From Planktomarina sp. (GTDB lineage: Bacteria > Pseudomonadota > Alphaproteobacteria > Rhodobacterales > Rhodobacteraceae), in the NCBI GenBank assembly GCA_020630595.1, contig JAHDBC010000025.1:4398-36445 (forward strand): 32,048 nucleotides of DNA, in the 5' to 3' direction. Positions within the stretch are counted from its first letter, which is position 1; each line of letters opens with the position of its first letter. Positions 23,811 through 32,048 of this stretch are shown piece by piece. The position numbers were made by a program, and so were the translations under genes. A model generated the notes under the pieces. That model was not told where the DNA came from, searched no databases, and saw only the letters and a program-made list of their open reading frames with translations.

Positions 23811-25389
23811 CCTGCACCCTTTGAAACGCGCTTTGATTTCTGTGTCTGACAAGACAGGATTGATCGAATTTGCCAGAGGGCTTGCCGGTCACGGGGTCGA
23901 ACTTCTTTCAACGGGCGGCACAGCCAAGGCGATTGCCGAAGCCGGGTTGGCGGTGACAGAAGTCGCCGATATGACGGGCTTCCCCGAAATGATGGACGGT
24001 CGGGTCAAAACGCTACACCCAAAGGTTCATGGGGGGCTGTTGGCTTTGCGTGATGACGCGGGGCATGTTCAGGCGATGCAGGATCACGCGATCCCAGAAA
24101 TCGATCTTCTGGTCGTCAACCTGTACCCGTTCGAAGCCACTGTGGCGGCCGGGGCTGACTATGCGACCACCATCGAAAACATTGATATTGGCGGCCCCGC
24201 AATGATCCGGTCATCCGCCAAGAACCACAAATTTGTCACCGTCGTAACTGATGTTGAGGATTATTCAGCTGTGTTGACGGAACTGGATGAAAACGATGGC
24301 CAGACCCGGTTTGCATTCCGTCAGGGCATGGCACTGACAGCGTATGGCCGTACCGCGGCCTATGACGCGGCGATTTCCAATTGGATGGCCAAAACGTTGA
24401 ACACAACCCCGCGCCGGCGGGTGTTTGGGGGAACATTGGCGCAGACCTTGCGCTATGGGGAAAACCCCCATCAAGACGCTGCGTTTTATGCCGATGGCGT
24501 GTCCGCCCCGTCGATTTCGACTGCGTCCCAGCATCAGGGCAAAGACCTGTCTTACAACAACATCAACGACACCGATGCCGCGTTCGAACTGGTATCGGAA
24601 TTTGATCCCGCCGATGGTCCTGCCTGCGCCATCATCAAACATGCAAACCCCTGCGGTGTGGCCCGTGGGGCAACACTGGCCGATGCGTATCAGGCCGCAT
24701 TCGATTGTGACCGGACCAGTGCGTTCGGAGGAATCATTGCTTTAAACCAGCCCCTTGATGGTGCGACTGCTGAAAAGATCGCGGAAATCTTTACCGAAGT
24801 GGTCATTGCCCCGGGCGCAGATGATGCGGCGCGGGCGGTATTTGCGGCAAAGAAAAACCTGCGCCTTCTGACCACCAATGGGCTGGCTGATCCGGCATCG
24901 GCGGCATTGGCCGTCAAACAGGTGTCCGGCGGATTTCTGGTGCAGGACAAAGACGCCAAGCCGGTCAAGCGCGCGGACTTGCGCGTCGTAACAGACCGCC
25001 AACCAACGGATGCAGAACTGGCCGACATGCTGTTCGCGTGGACTGTTGCGAAACACGTGAAATCCAACGCAATCGTTTACGCAAAGGGGCAAGCCACCGT
25101 TGGTGTGGGTGCCGGGCAAATGAGCCGGGTCGACAGCACCCGCATTGCCGCGCGCAAATCGCAGGACATGGCAGACGTGCTGGGCCTTGCCGCCCCGACA
25201 TGCCACGGTTCGGTGGTGGCCTCAGACGCGTTTTTTCCCTTTGCGGATGGTTTGATCACGGCGGCAGATGCCGGCGCGACTGCACTTATCCAACCCGGCG
25301 GATCCATGCGCGACGAAGAGGTGATCGCCGCCGCAAACGAACGCAACCTTGCGATGGTCTTTACAGGCCAGCGCCATTTCAGGCACTGA
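23803..25389 (+). CDS. purH: Bifunctional AICAR transformylase/IMP cyclohydrolase
   Basis: PurH carries out the last two steps of IMP synthesis: formylation of AICAR and ring closure. The 528-residue product has an N-terminal methylglyoxal-synthase-like cyclohydrolase domain ([47 protein letters not shown]) and a C-terminal transformylase domain. The latter has LRYGENPHQ (216-224), IIKHANPCG with catalytic Lys279-His280, and [13 protein letters not shown] codons at 23800 and 23803 are both possible; GAGGA lies seven bases before the second. The start overlaps the end of the heparinase-like gene, and lspA follows seven bases after its stop. Confidence 0.97.
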   Translation: MTDLHPLKRALISVSDKTGLIEFARGLAGHGVELLSTGGTAKAIAEAGLAVTEVADMTGFPEMMDGRVKTLHPKVHGGLLALRDDAGHVQAMQDHAIPEIDLLVVNLYPFEATVAAGADYATTIENIDIGGPAMIRSSAKNHKFVTVVTDVEDYSAVLTELDENDGQTRFAFRQGMALTAYGRTAAYDAAISNWMAKTLNTTPRRRVFGGTLAQTLRYGENPHQDAAFYADGVSAPSISTASQHQGKDLSYNNINDTDAAFELVSEFDPADGPACAIIKHANPCGVARGATLADAYQAAFDCDRTSAFGGIIALNQPLDGATAEKIAEIFTEVVIAPGADDAARAVFAAKKNLRLLTTNGLADPASAALAVKQVSGGFLVQDKDAKPVKRADLRVVTDRQPTDAELADMLFAWTVAKHVKSNAIVYAKGQATVGVGAGQMSRVDSTRIAARKSQDMADVLGLAAPTCHGSVVASDAFFPFADGLITAADAGATALIQPGGSMRDEEVIAAANERNLAMVFTGQRHFRH

Positions 25390-25396
25390 TCATTTC

Positions 25397-25867
25397 ATGG
25401 CACGGATTATGACCCTGACAGCATTGATCACCCTGTTTGTGGATCAGGTGATCAAATATTATATCCTCCACGTCGTTCAGCTGGAACGTGTCGGATTTTT
25501 GGAAGTCATCCCCGGCATGTTCAACCTGATCATGACGTGGAACAGGGGTGTGAATTTCGGGCTTTTTGCGGGCGACAGTGATGCAACACGGTGGATCTTG
25601 ATTGCGATTGCCTTGGGCATTTGTGTTTTTGTCATCTACTGGATGCGGCGCGAAACCAATGCAAAGGCCCTGTTTTCTGCGGGGCTGTTGTTGGGCGGTG
25701 CATTGGGAAACGTGATTGACCGCGTCTTGTATGGTGGCGTTGCAGATTTTCTGAACATGACGTGCTGCGGCATTCAAAATCCGTTTTCGTTTAACGTGGC
25801 AGACATCACCATCTTTTTGGGGGCCATCGGGCTGATCTTCTTTGCCACAGATCACAAGAAAGCGTGA
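25397..25867 (+). CDS. lspA: Lipoprotein signal peptidase (signal peptidase II)
   Basis: LspA cuts the signal peptide of lipoproteins after the Cys has been lipidated. The 156-residue membrane protein has about four membrane helices, the NRGVNFGLFAG motif, and the catalytic aspartates in NVIDRVLYGGVADF (Asp117) and FNVADITIF (Asp136). I choose ATG 25397 (MARIMTLTAL), seven bases after purH, over a longer in-frame start inside purH. The next gene encodes a lipoprotein, so enzyme and a likely substrate are neighbours. Confidence 0.96.
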   Translation: MARIMTLTALITLFVDQVIKYYILHVVQLERVGFLEVIPGMFNLIMTWNRGVNFGLFAGDSDATRWILIAIALGICVFVIYWMRRETNAKALFSAGLLLGGALGNVIDRVLYGGVADFLNMTCCGIQNPFSFNVADITIFLGAIGLIFFATDHKKA

Positions 25868-25891
25868 CCTTAACAGTTGCCTGCGTTAAGG
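25868..25891 (+). repeat. Inverted repeat between lspA and lipoprotein gene
   Basis: CCTTAAC (25868-25874) and GTTAAGG (25885-25891) form a perfect seven-base inverted repeat with a ten-base loop, starting directly after the lspA stop. No T-run follows, so it is more likely an mRNA stabilising hairpin or operator than a terminator. Confidence 0.45.
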
Positions 25892-25916
25892 ACGGGGGCG
25901 GGAAAGGGTGAATATC

Positions 25917-26357
25917 ATGGTCCGATCTTCTGCAATCTTGTGCTTTGCTGCTGTGGCAGTCTTGTCTGCCTGTGGCCGGGCTGACCTGTCGACAAATGGC
26001 GATCTTTCGACCGGGCCTGATGAATTTTCCGTCGTGCCGAACCGTGCGTTAGAACAGCCGCCGTCTTACACCAGTCTGCCAGAACCCACCCCCGGTGCGG
26101 CCAATCGCGCAGATATCGATCCGGATGCTGATGCAATCCTTGCGCTGGGCGGGCGCCCCGGTGCATCCGCTGGGGGCGTGGATACGGCCCTGTTGGCACA
26201 TGTGCGGCGCAATGGCGTTGATCCGGAAATTCGCGATATTCTGGCCCGGTCAAGTGGGCGTCGTTTGTTTGGTGGTGCCATGACGCTGGATGCCTATGCC
26301 GAACTGGAACGGTTGCGTGCTTTGGGTGTTCGTGTGCCCACCGCACCCCCCCGATAG
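25917..26357 (+). CDS. DUF3035-like lipoprotein
   Basis: A 146-residue lipoprotein. The signal peptide ends in VAVLSACGR, a good lipobox with Cys19 as the lipidated residue. The mature part is Pro- and Asp-rich (FSVVPNRALEQPPSYTSLPEPTPG, then ANRADIDPDADAILALGG), a pattern I associate with alphaproteobacterial DUF3035 proteins found next to lspA. The function is unknown. ATG 25917 follows AAAGGG by nine bases; a GTG at 25908 is an alternative. An inverted repeat lies between it and lspA. Confidence 0.85.
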   Translation: MVRSSAILCFAAVAVLSACGRADLSTNGDLSTGPDEFSVVPNRALEQPPSYTSLPEPTPGAANRADIDPDADAILALGGRPGASAGGVDTALLAHVRRNGVDPEIRDILARSSGRRLFGGAMTLDAYAELERLRALGVRVPTAPPR

Positions 26358-26440
26358 TCAACATCTTTCACACCCGCGTCAGCAGACTTGAACCTGCGCG
26401 TGGGCGACGTACCTTTATCCCAACCCATGAAGGAGCTGTC

Positions 26441-27778
26441 ATGCTGCGTCGCCTGTTTGTCGTTCTTGCCTATCTGTCATTTCACGGGACCGCGTTCGCA
26501 AATGACGCTGTCACCACCTTTGATCTGGACAACGGGATGCAGGTCGTCGTGATCGAAGATCACCGCGCCCCCGCCGTGGTGCACATGGTCTGGTACCGGG
26601 TCGGAAGTGCGGATGAACCCGCAGGAACATCCGGAATCGCACACTATCTGGAACATCTGATGTTCAAAGCGACAGAAAACCTTGAATCAGGTGAATTGTC
26701 CGCAACGGTTGCCGCCAACGGCGGGTCAGACAACGCCTTTACCAGTTTCGATTACACTGCCTATTTCCAACGTGTTGCAGCGGACCGGTTGCCCCGGATG
26801 ATGGAAATGGAAGCTGACCGTATGGCCAACCTGCGCTTGGTTGAAGACGACATCGCAACCGAACGCGACGTTGTGATCGAAGAACGCAATCAACGGACCG
26901 AAAATTCCCCGGGTGCCTTGTTCAACGAACAGATGCGGGCGGCGCAATTTCTGAACCATCGATACGGTGTGCCGATCATCGGCTGGCGCCATGAAATGGT
27001 GAATATGTCGTTGGACGACGCAGTATCGTTTTATGAACAACACTATGGCCCCAACAACGCCATTCTTGTGGTGGCGGGCGATGTGTATCCTGATGATGTG
27101 CGGGCGTTGGCTGAAGAATATTACGGTGTCATTCCACCCAATCCCGCGGTCGTGGAACGCGATCGGCCGCAGGAACCACCGCAACTGTCTGAACGCCGCA
27201 TGGTGTTTACTGATGACCGCGTTGCCCAGCCCTATGTTGTGCGCAGCTATCTGGCCCCCGAACGTGACCCGGGCGCACAGGAAACCGCAGCAGCGCTATT
27301 GATGCTGGCGGAACTATTGGGCGGCAGTTCTGCGACGTCTGTGATGGGCCAAAAACTGCAATTTGAAACCCAAACGGCGCTGTACACATCTGCATCGTAC
27401 CGGGGGTTGGCGTTGGATGATACGACGTTCAATCTGGTCATCGTGCCTGCAGCAGGTGTGTCATTGCAGGATGCGGAAAATGCGATGGATCAGGTTATCG
27501 CAGACTTCATGATCAGCGACATTGATCAAGGCGCGATGGACCGGATCAAAACACAGTTGCGGGCCAGCCAAATCTACGCGCAAGACAGCGCGCAATCGCA
27601 GGCACGCCGGTATGGCGCTGCGTTAACCTCGGGCCTGACGGTAGAAGATGTACAAGCCTGGCCCGATATCTTGCAAGCTGTGACAGCAGAAGATGTGCTG
27701 GCCGCTGCAGAATTGGTGTTTGATCGCAACAACGCGGTGACCGGTTGGCTGACCAACGGGCAGGAGGTGTCACAATGA
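26441..27778 (+). CDS. M16 family zinc peptidase, active subunit
   Basis: A 445-residue peptidase of family M16 (pitrilysin/processing peptidase) with a signal peptide (MLRRLFVVLAYLSFHGTAFA), so it is probably periplasmic. The inverted zinc motif is HYLEH (His68, catalytic Glu71, His72) and the third ligand is Glu148, 76 residues on, as in mitochondrial processing peptidase beta. The stretch around GGSDNAFTSFDYTAYFQ is also typical. AAGGAG lies six bases before the ATG. A TTGAAC (26388-26393) followed by a T-rich hexamer may be its promoter. Its stop overlaps the next gene's start as ATGA. Together they resemble the active/inactive pairs of M16B enzymes. Confidence 0.93.
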   Translation: MLRRLFVVLAYLSFHGTAFANDAVTTFDLDNGMQVVVIEDHRAPAVVHMVWYRVGSADEPAGTSGIAHYLEHLMFKATENLESGELSATVAANGGSDNAFTSFDYTAYFQRVAADRLPRMMEMEADRMANLRLVEDDIATERDVVIEERNQRTENSPGALFNEQMRAAQFLNHRYGVPIIGWRHEMVNMSLDDAVSFYEQHYGPNNAILVVAGDVYPDDVRALAEEYYGVIPPNPAVVERDRPQEPPQLSERRMVFTDDRVAQPYVVRSYLAPERDPGAQETAAALLMLAELLGGSSATSVMGQKLQFETQTALYTSASYRGLALDDTTFNLVIVPAAGVSLQDAENAMDQVIADFMISDIDQGAMDRIKTQLRASQIYAQDSAQSQARRYGAALTSGLTVEDVQAWPDILQAVTAEDVLAAAELVFDRNNAVTGWLTNGQEVSQ

Positions 27779-29067
27779 TACGCTATATCTTTGCATTCAT
27801 CCTGTTGGCTGTCCCTGTTCGTGCAGAAGTGGATATTCAGCAAGTCATCAGCCCCGGCGGTATCAAGGCCTGGTTGGTTGAAGAACCGTCAATCCCGTTC
27901 ATGGCGATGGACATCTGGTTTGAAGGGGGCGCGGCCCTTGATCCAGCCGGCAAACAGGGCGCTGCCTTTTTGATGATGGGGCTGTTGGAAGAAGGATCGG
28001 GCGACATGGATGCCCGCGCATTCGCGGCCGCACAGGAAGGGTTGGCGGCGTCCTTCAATTTTGACGTTTACGACGAAACGACCATCATCGAAGCACAGTT
28101 TTTGACTGAAAATCGGGACCAGTCCGTTGCGCTGCTGAAACAGGCGTTGACCCAGCCGCGCTTTGACGCCGATGCGTTGGAACGCGTGCGGGCACAGGTT
28201 CTTTCAATTATCGCCTCTGATGAAAAGGATCCTGATACCATCGCCGCACGGGCGTTTGATCGGCTGGCATTCGGGGATCATCCCTATGCAAAGGCGATTG
28301 AAGGCACTGCCGAAACTGTCGCGGCCCTGACGCAGCAGGACATGTTTGATGCCCATGCCCGGCTTTTGACCAAAGACCGCATTTACATTGGCGCCGTTGG
28401 CGACATCACCGCCGATGAATTGGGTGTCATGCTGGATGATCTGTTTGGTTCATTGCCAGTCAGTGATGGCAGCGGTGTGCCGGAAACCACCTACAATCTG
28501 GCAGGCGGGATTACTGTGATCGACCAGCCGTTCCCGCAGTCGGTGGCTTTGTTTGGTCACGAAGGCATAGATCGCGACGACCCGGATTTCTTTGCCGCAT
28601 TCATTTTGAACCATGTTTTGGGCGGTGCAGGATTTGAAAGCCGCCTGACACAGGAAGTGCGCGAAGAACGGGGGCTGACCTATGGCATCGGAACCTATTT
28701 GGTGGGCAAGGAAAACGCCAACAAATACATGGGTCAAGTGGCGTCTGCCAACGACCGCGTCGCACAGGCCATCGAAGTTGTAAAAGATGAATGGGCCAAC
28801 GCGGCCACGAACGGGATCACGGCAGAAGAACTGGAAGCGGCAAAGCTGTATCTGACGGGGGCCTATCCGTTGCGGTTTGATGGCAATGCGCGCATCGCGG
28901 GCATATTGGCCGGGATGCAACGTCAGGACCTGCCGATTGACTATATTGCGACCCGCAACGACAAGGTGAACGCCGTCACGCTGGACGATGTGAACCGGGT
29001 CGCGTCTGAACTTTTGCGTCCGGAAGATTTGCATTTTGTCGTCGTGGGTCAGCCAGAAGGGCTCTAA
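27775..29067 (+). CDS. M16 family peptidase homologue, inactive subunit
   Basis: A 430-residue M16-fold protein with a signal peptide (MIRYIFAFILLAVPVRA). Where its neighbour has HYLEH it has FLMMG: the three zinc-site residues are Phe65, Met68 and Gly69, so it cannot bind zinc in the usual way. The second half keeps the substrate-binding-type loop RLTQEVREERGLTYGIG. It is best read as the non-catalytic partner of the preceding peptidase, like the alpha subunit of processing peptidase. Its ATG overlaps the upstream stop and has a strong AGGAGGTG ribosome site. It lies 42 bases before mutL. Confidence 0.92.
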   Translation: MIRYIFAFILLAVPVRAEVDIQQVISPGGIKAWLVEEPSIPFMAMDIWFEGGAALDPAGKQGAAFLMMGLLEEGSGDMDARAFAAAQEGLAASFNFDVYDETTIIEAQFLTENRDQSVALLKQALTQPRFDADALERVRAQVLSIIASDEKDPDTIAARAFDRLAFGDHPYAKAIEGTAETVAALTQQDMFDAHARLLTKDRIYIGAVGDITADELGVMLDDLFGSLPVSDGSGVPETTYNLAGGITVIDQPFPQSVALFGHEGIDRDDPDFFAAFILNHVLGGAGFESRLTQEVREERGLTYGIGTYLVGKENANKYMGQVASANDRVAQAIEVVKDEWANAATNGITAEELEAAKLYLTGAYPLRFDGNARIAGILAGMQRQDLPIDYIATRNDKVNAVTLDDVNRVASELLRPEDLHFVVVGQPEGL

Positions 29068-29109
29068 GTTTGGTAGCTTGATCCGGCAGGCCATGCTACA
29101 AATTGGGGC

Positions 29110-30939
29110 ATGGCCTATATCGACCCCAACATAAGCGATTCTCGACCCGTCATTCGTCAGCTTGATGACGACGCGATCAACCGGATCGCAGCGGGGGAGG
29201 TGATCGAACGCCCCGCCGCCGCGGTGAAAGAACTGGTTGAAAACGCGATTGACGCGGGCGCGCGGAAAATCACGATTGAAATCGCAGATGGTGGGAAGAC
29301 CCTGATCCAAGTCACGGACGATGGGTGCGGGATTGCGGCGGATGATTTGCGCCTTGCCTTGTCCCGTCATGCGACGTCAAAGATTGATGGGTCTGATCTT
29401 TTGAACATCCAATCGTTTGGTTTTCGGGGCGAAGCCTTGCCATCGCTGGGCGCTGTGGGTCGGCTGACCGTTACATCGCGCGTGCGCGGTGAAGACGCCG
29501 CTGAAATAACCGTGAACGCCGGGATGGTCAGTCAGGTGCGGCCTGCGGCCTTGGGCGATGGCACCCGTGTTAGCCTGCGCGATATTTTTCACGCAACGCC
29601 CGCCCGTCTGAAGTTCATGCGCACCGACCGGGCAGAGGCGCAGGCGATCACGGATACAGTCAAACGGCTGATGATGTCAGAACCTGCTATTGCATTTACC
29701 TTGCGCGATGTTTCGGGTGGCAAAGACAGGATCGTTTTGCAGGTACAGGCTGAACAGGGGGATCTGTTCAGCGCCCTTCGGGGCCGGTTGGGCCGGCTGA
29801 TGGGCACTGACTTTGTCGAAAATGCAGTGCCAGTGGACGCAGAACGCGAAGGCATCCGGCTGTCGGGTTTTGCGGGATTGCCGACCTATTCACGGGGTGC
29901 CGCCGTGGCGCAGTTCTTGTTCGTGAATGGCCGCCCTGTGAAAGACCGTTTGCTGCTTGGCGCATTGCGTGGGGCCTATGCTGACTTTTTGTCGCGCGAT
30001 CGGCATCCGGCAGTGGCGCTGTTTATCGATATCGATCCCACACGGGTTGACGTGAATGTTCATCCGGCAAAGGCCGAAGTACGGTTCCGCGAACCTGCGG
30101 TGGTTCGTGGCCTGATGATTTCTGCCCTGCGCCATGCATTGGCCGAAGCGGGCCATCGGGCTTCAACAACAGTGTCGAATGCTGCATTGGGTGCGTTCAC
30201 GGCGGAACCCGCCGGTTCCCATGCACCCGGCGGTGCGCGTGTCTACCAGATGGCCGACCGCCGGTTCCAACGCAGTGACCCGGCCCCCGTCCCGGATGCC
30301 CTGTTTGATGCGGCGCCATCCGCGCGGGTGGACGATCCATTTTCTGCGATCCCGGATCATGGGCCATTGGGGGCCGCACGGGCACAGGTGCACGAAAATT
30401 ACATCGTCTCACAAACCGCTGACGGGATGATCTTGGTGGATGCGCACGCGGCCCATGAACGTCTGGTCTATGAAAAGCTGAAGGCGCAGATGGCAGAACA
30501 TGGGGTCAAGGCGCAGGCGTTGTTGATCCCCGAAGTGATATCCTTGTCAGATGGGGATATCGCACTGTTGATGGAACAGGCCGAACCGTTGGCTCTTGCG
30601 GGTCTGACCATCGAACCCTTTGGCACTGGCGCGATCGCGGTCCAGACCACCCCCGCACTGTTGGGGGAAGTGAATGCAGAGGCCATGGTTAAGGATATTC
30701 TGGATGAACTTGCAGACGGGGGGCAGGGGACCGGCATTCAAACACGGATTGACGCCGTTTTGTCCCGCATCGCCTGCCACGGATCTGTCCGCACTGGGCG
30801 CAGGATGCGGGCGGATGAAATGAATGCCCTGTTGCGCGAAATGGAAGCCACACCACATTCCGGTCAATGCAATCATGGGCGGCCTACCTATATCCATCTG
30901 TCGCTGACTGACATTGAAAAACTGTTTGGCCGGTCATGA
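29110..30939 (+). CDS. mutL: DNA mismatch repair protein MutL
   Basis: MutL links mismatch recognition by MutS to strand incision and removal. The 609-residue product has a GHKL ATPase domain at the N-terminus: AAGEVIERP, KELVENAIDAGA (Glu41 and Asn45), DDGCGI and GFRGEALPSLG. The C-terminal dimer domain (about 420-609) carries DAHAAHERLVYE (444-455), in the place of the MutL endonuclease motif DQHAxxExxxxE but with Ala445 instead of Gln. It also has ACHGSVRTGRR and GQCNHGRPT, the other endonuclease-type motifs. The absence of mutH cannot be judged from this window. The start at 29110 has only a weak G-rich site. Its stop overlaps rmuC as ATGA. Confidence 0.96.
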   Translation: MAYIDPNISDSRPVIRQLDDDAINRIAAGEVIERPAAAVKELVENAIDAGARKITIEIADGGKTLIQVTDDGCGIAADDLRLALSRHATSKIDGSDLLNIQSFGFRGEALPSLGAVGRLTVTSRVRGEDAAEITVNAGMVSQVRPAALGDGTRVSLRDIFHATPARLKFMRTDRAEAQAITDTVKRLMMSEPAIAFTLRDVSGGKDRIVLQVQAEQGDLFSALRGRLGRLMGTDFVENAVPVDAEREGIRLSGFAGLPTYSRGAAVAQFLFVNGRPVKDRLLLGALRGAYADFLSRDRHPAVALFIDIDPTRVDVNVHPAKAEVRFREPAVVRGLMISALRHALAEAGHRASTTVSNAALGAFTAEPAGSHAPGGARVYQMADRRFQRSDPAPVPDALFDAAPSARVDDPFSAIPDHGPLGAARAQVHENYIVSQTADGMILVDAHAAHERLVYEKLKAQMAEHGVKAQALLIPEVISLSDGDIALLMEQAEPLALAGLTIEPFGTGAIAVQTTPALLGEVNAEAMVKDILDELADGGQGTGIQTRIDAVLSRIACHGSVRTGRRMRADEMNALLREMEATPHSGQCNHGRPTYIHLSLTDIEKLFGRS

Positions 30940-32048
30940 CCCTGACCGATGATGTGATCCTTTATCTGTTGATAGGGGCAGGGGTGTTTGCGCTGCTGGT
31001 TGTGGTGCTTTTGATCATGGCGTTGAAAGCCGCGGGCAAGTCCGCCCAGATGACAGCGCCCCTTGCGGAACAGATGGGTTTCCTGAACCAACGCGTGCAG
31101 TTGATTGGGGACGGTCAGCAGCAATTGGCGGGCGGGTTGACCCACGTATCCGAAGCGCAGGCGGCACAGCAATCGAACATGATCAAACTGATGGAAGCGC
31201 GGCTGGCCGCTGTCCAACAGCAGATGAATGTGAACCTGCAAAGCAATGCAAAGACCACCGCCAAATCGCTGGGGGAATTGCAGCAGCGGTTGGTGACCAT
31301 TGATAAAGCGCAAGACAACATCCAGAAACTGTCGGGTGATGTGCTGTCACTGCAGGACATTTTATCGAACAAGCAAACCCGTGGGGCATTCGGCGAAATT
31401 CAGTTGCAGGATATCGTGTCAAAGGCGCTGCCGTCGGATGCTTACGCTTGGCAGGTCACGCTGTCGAACGGCAAGCGGGCTGATTGCCTGATCCACCTGC
31501 CAAATCCCCCCGGCCCAATCGTGATTGACAGCAAGTTCCCGTTGGAAGCCTACGAAGCCCTGCGAAACGCAACAACCGACTGGGAGGCGAACGAGGCCGC
31601 GAAATTCATGCGGTCTTCGGTCAAGGCACATATCAAGGCGATTTCAGACAAGTACATCCTGGACGGCGAAACGGCCGACGGGGCGCTTATGTTTTTGCCG
31701 TCAGAGGCGGTCTATGCCGAACTGCACGCCAATTTTCCCGAACTTGTTCGCGAAGGCTTCAACGCCCGTGTCTGGATCGTTTCCCCAACGACCTGCATGG
31801 CGACGTTGAACACAATGCGGGCCATCCTGAAAGATGCACGCATGCGTGAACAGGCCGGTGCCATCCGTACCGCCCTGCGCCACTTGCACCGGGATGTTGA
31901 ACTGGTGGTGGAACGGGTGGACAAGCTGAACACCCATTTCAACCAAGCGCGCAAGGATTTGGATGGGATCGGGGTGGCGGCTGAACGTGCTGGAAAGCGG
32001 GCGAACAAGCTGGACAATTTTGATTTTGAGGAATTGGAACGGCAGGAT
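30936..32048 (+). CDS. rmuC: DNA recombination protein RmuC (partial, runs off window)
   Basis: The first 371 codons of an RmuC-family protein, open to the last base of the window. An N-terminal membrane helix (about 8-30) is followed by a coiled coil (about 40-140), then the nuclease-like RmuC domain with RGAFGEIQLQDIV, IVIDSKFPLEAY, GALMFLPSEAVYAEL and WIVSPTTCMATLNTMRAILKD. RmuC proteins are linked to limiting DNA inversions and rearrangements; the exact activity is unsettled. The ATG overlaps the mutL stop (ATGA), suggesting translational coupling of two genome-maintenance genes. The C-terminus lies outside. Confidence 0.95.
   Translation, partial: MTLTDDVILYLLIGAGVFALLVVVLLIMALKAAGKSAQMTAPLAEQMGFLNQRVQLIGDGQQQLAGGLTHVSEAQAAQQSNMIKLMEARLAAVQQQMNVNLQSNAKTTAKSLGELQQRLVTIDKAQDNIQKLSGDVLSLQDILSNKQTRGAFGEIQLQDIVSKALPSDAYAWQVTLSNGKRADCLIHLPNPPGPIVIDSKFPLEAYEALRNATTDWEANEAAKFMRSSVKAHIKAISDKYILDGETADGALMFLPSEAVYAELHANFPELVREGFNARVWIVSPTTCMATLNTMRAILKDARMREQAGAIRTALRHLHRDVELVVERVDKLNTHFNQARKDLDGIGVAAERAGKRANKLDNFDFEELERQD

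Noticed and set aside
26441-29067. M16 pair as part of a PQQ or peptide-antibiotic cluster
   Set aside because: No precursor peptide, radical-SAM or transporter genes are nearby; the context is housekeeping.
1-32048. Mobile elements, phage remnants, tRNA or rRNA genes
   Set aside because: No transposase, integrase, terminal repeats, T-loop-like tRNA signature or rRNA sequence was recognised on either strand.

Overview
The window looks like a chromosomal, mostly housekeeping stretch from an alphaproteobacterium of the Rhodobacterales (roseobacter/Rhodobacter group), moderately GC-rich. The evidence is the gene content and order: SDHAF4/DUF1674 - rsmB - heparinase-like - purH - lspA - DUF3035 lipoprotein - two M16 peptidases - mutL - rmuC on the + strand, and a stretched rbfA-truB-rpsO-pnp block on the - strand. 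A BciA-type 8-vinyl reductase of bacteriochlorophyll synthesis suggests an aerobic anoxygenic phototroph or a recent descendant of one. No transposase, integrase, phage gene, CRISPR array, rRNA or tRNA was seen, and no gene-free stretch exceeds about 230 bases.

Left part (1-7260). A YqiJ/YqiK membrane-protein and flotillin pair (+) converges on a short-Q-loop (CIO-type) cytochrome bd quinol oxidase operon cydAB (-). Next comes a Tat-exported PhoX-type alkaline phosphatase (-), with its own terminator. A gapped palindrome upstream of cydA resembles a RegA/PrrA site, and a weak Pho-box-like repeat lies upstream of phoX.

Middle part (7300-19226). The usual rbfA-truB-rpsO-pnp block of translation and RNA genes is present in order on the - strand, but extra genes are interposed. 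DUF2233 lies between rbfA and truB. DUF1643, a haloacetate-dehalogenase-like hydrolase, a DUF5665 membrane protein and an RTX protein lie between truB and rpsO. A Bcr/CflA-type MFS exporter, a phytanoyl-CoA-dioxygenase-like gene (the only + strand gene here), an ASCH-domain protein and bciA lie between rpsO and pnp. rpsO and pnp each have a strong intrinsic terminator. A near-ideal PpsR/CrtJ-type palindrome (TGTC-N10-GACA) sits at the start of bciA.

Right part (19273-32048). All genes are on the + strand except one 59-codon SDHAF4-like gene. dapB is followed by a small secreted protein, then rsmB, a heparinase II/III-like protein overlapping purH, lspA with a lipoprotein just downstream, an active/inactive M16 peptidase pair sharing ATGA, mutL, and rmuC, which runs off the window end. 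Overlaps (ATGA at M16-M16 and mutL-rmuC; purH inside the end of the heparinase gene) suggest translational coupling.

I did not find a convincing new multi-gene system. The most useful leads are regulatory: the PpsR-like site at an isolated bacteriochlorophyll gene, the RegA-like site at cydAB, and several structured leaders. The others are a dehalogenase-like enzyme with a changed catalytic acid and an RTX protein with an N-terminal membrane segment.
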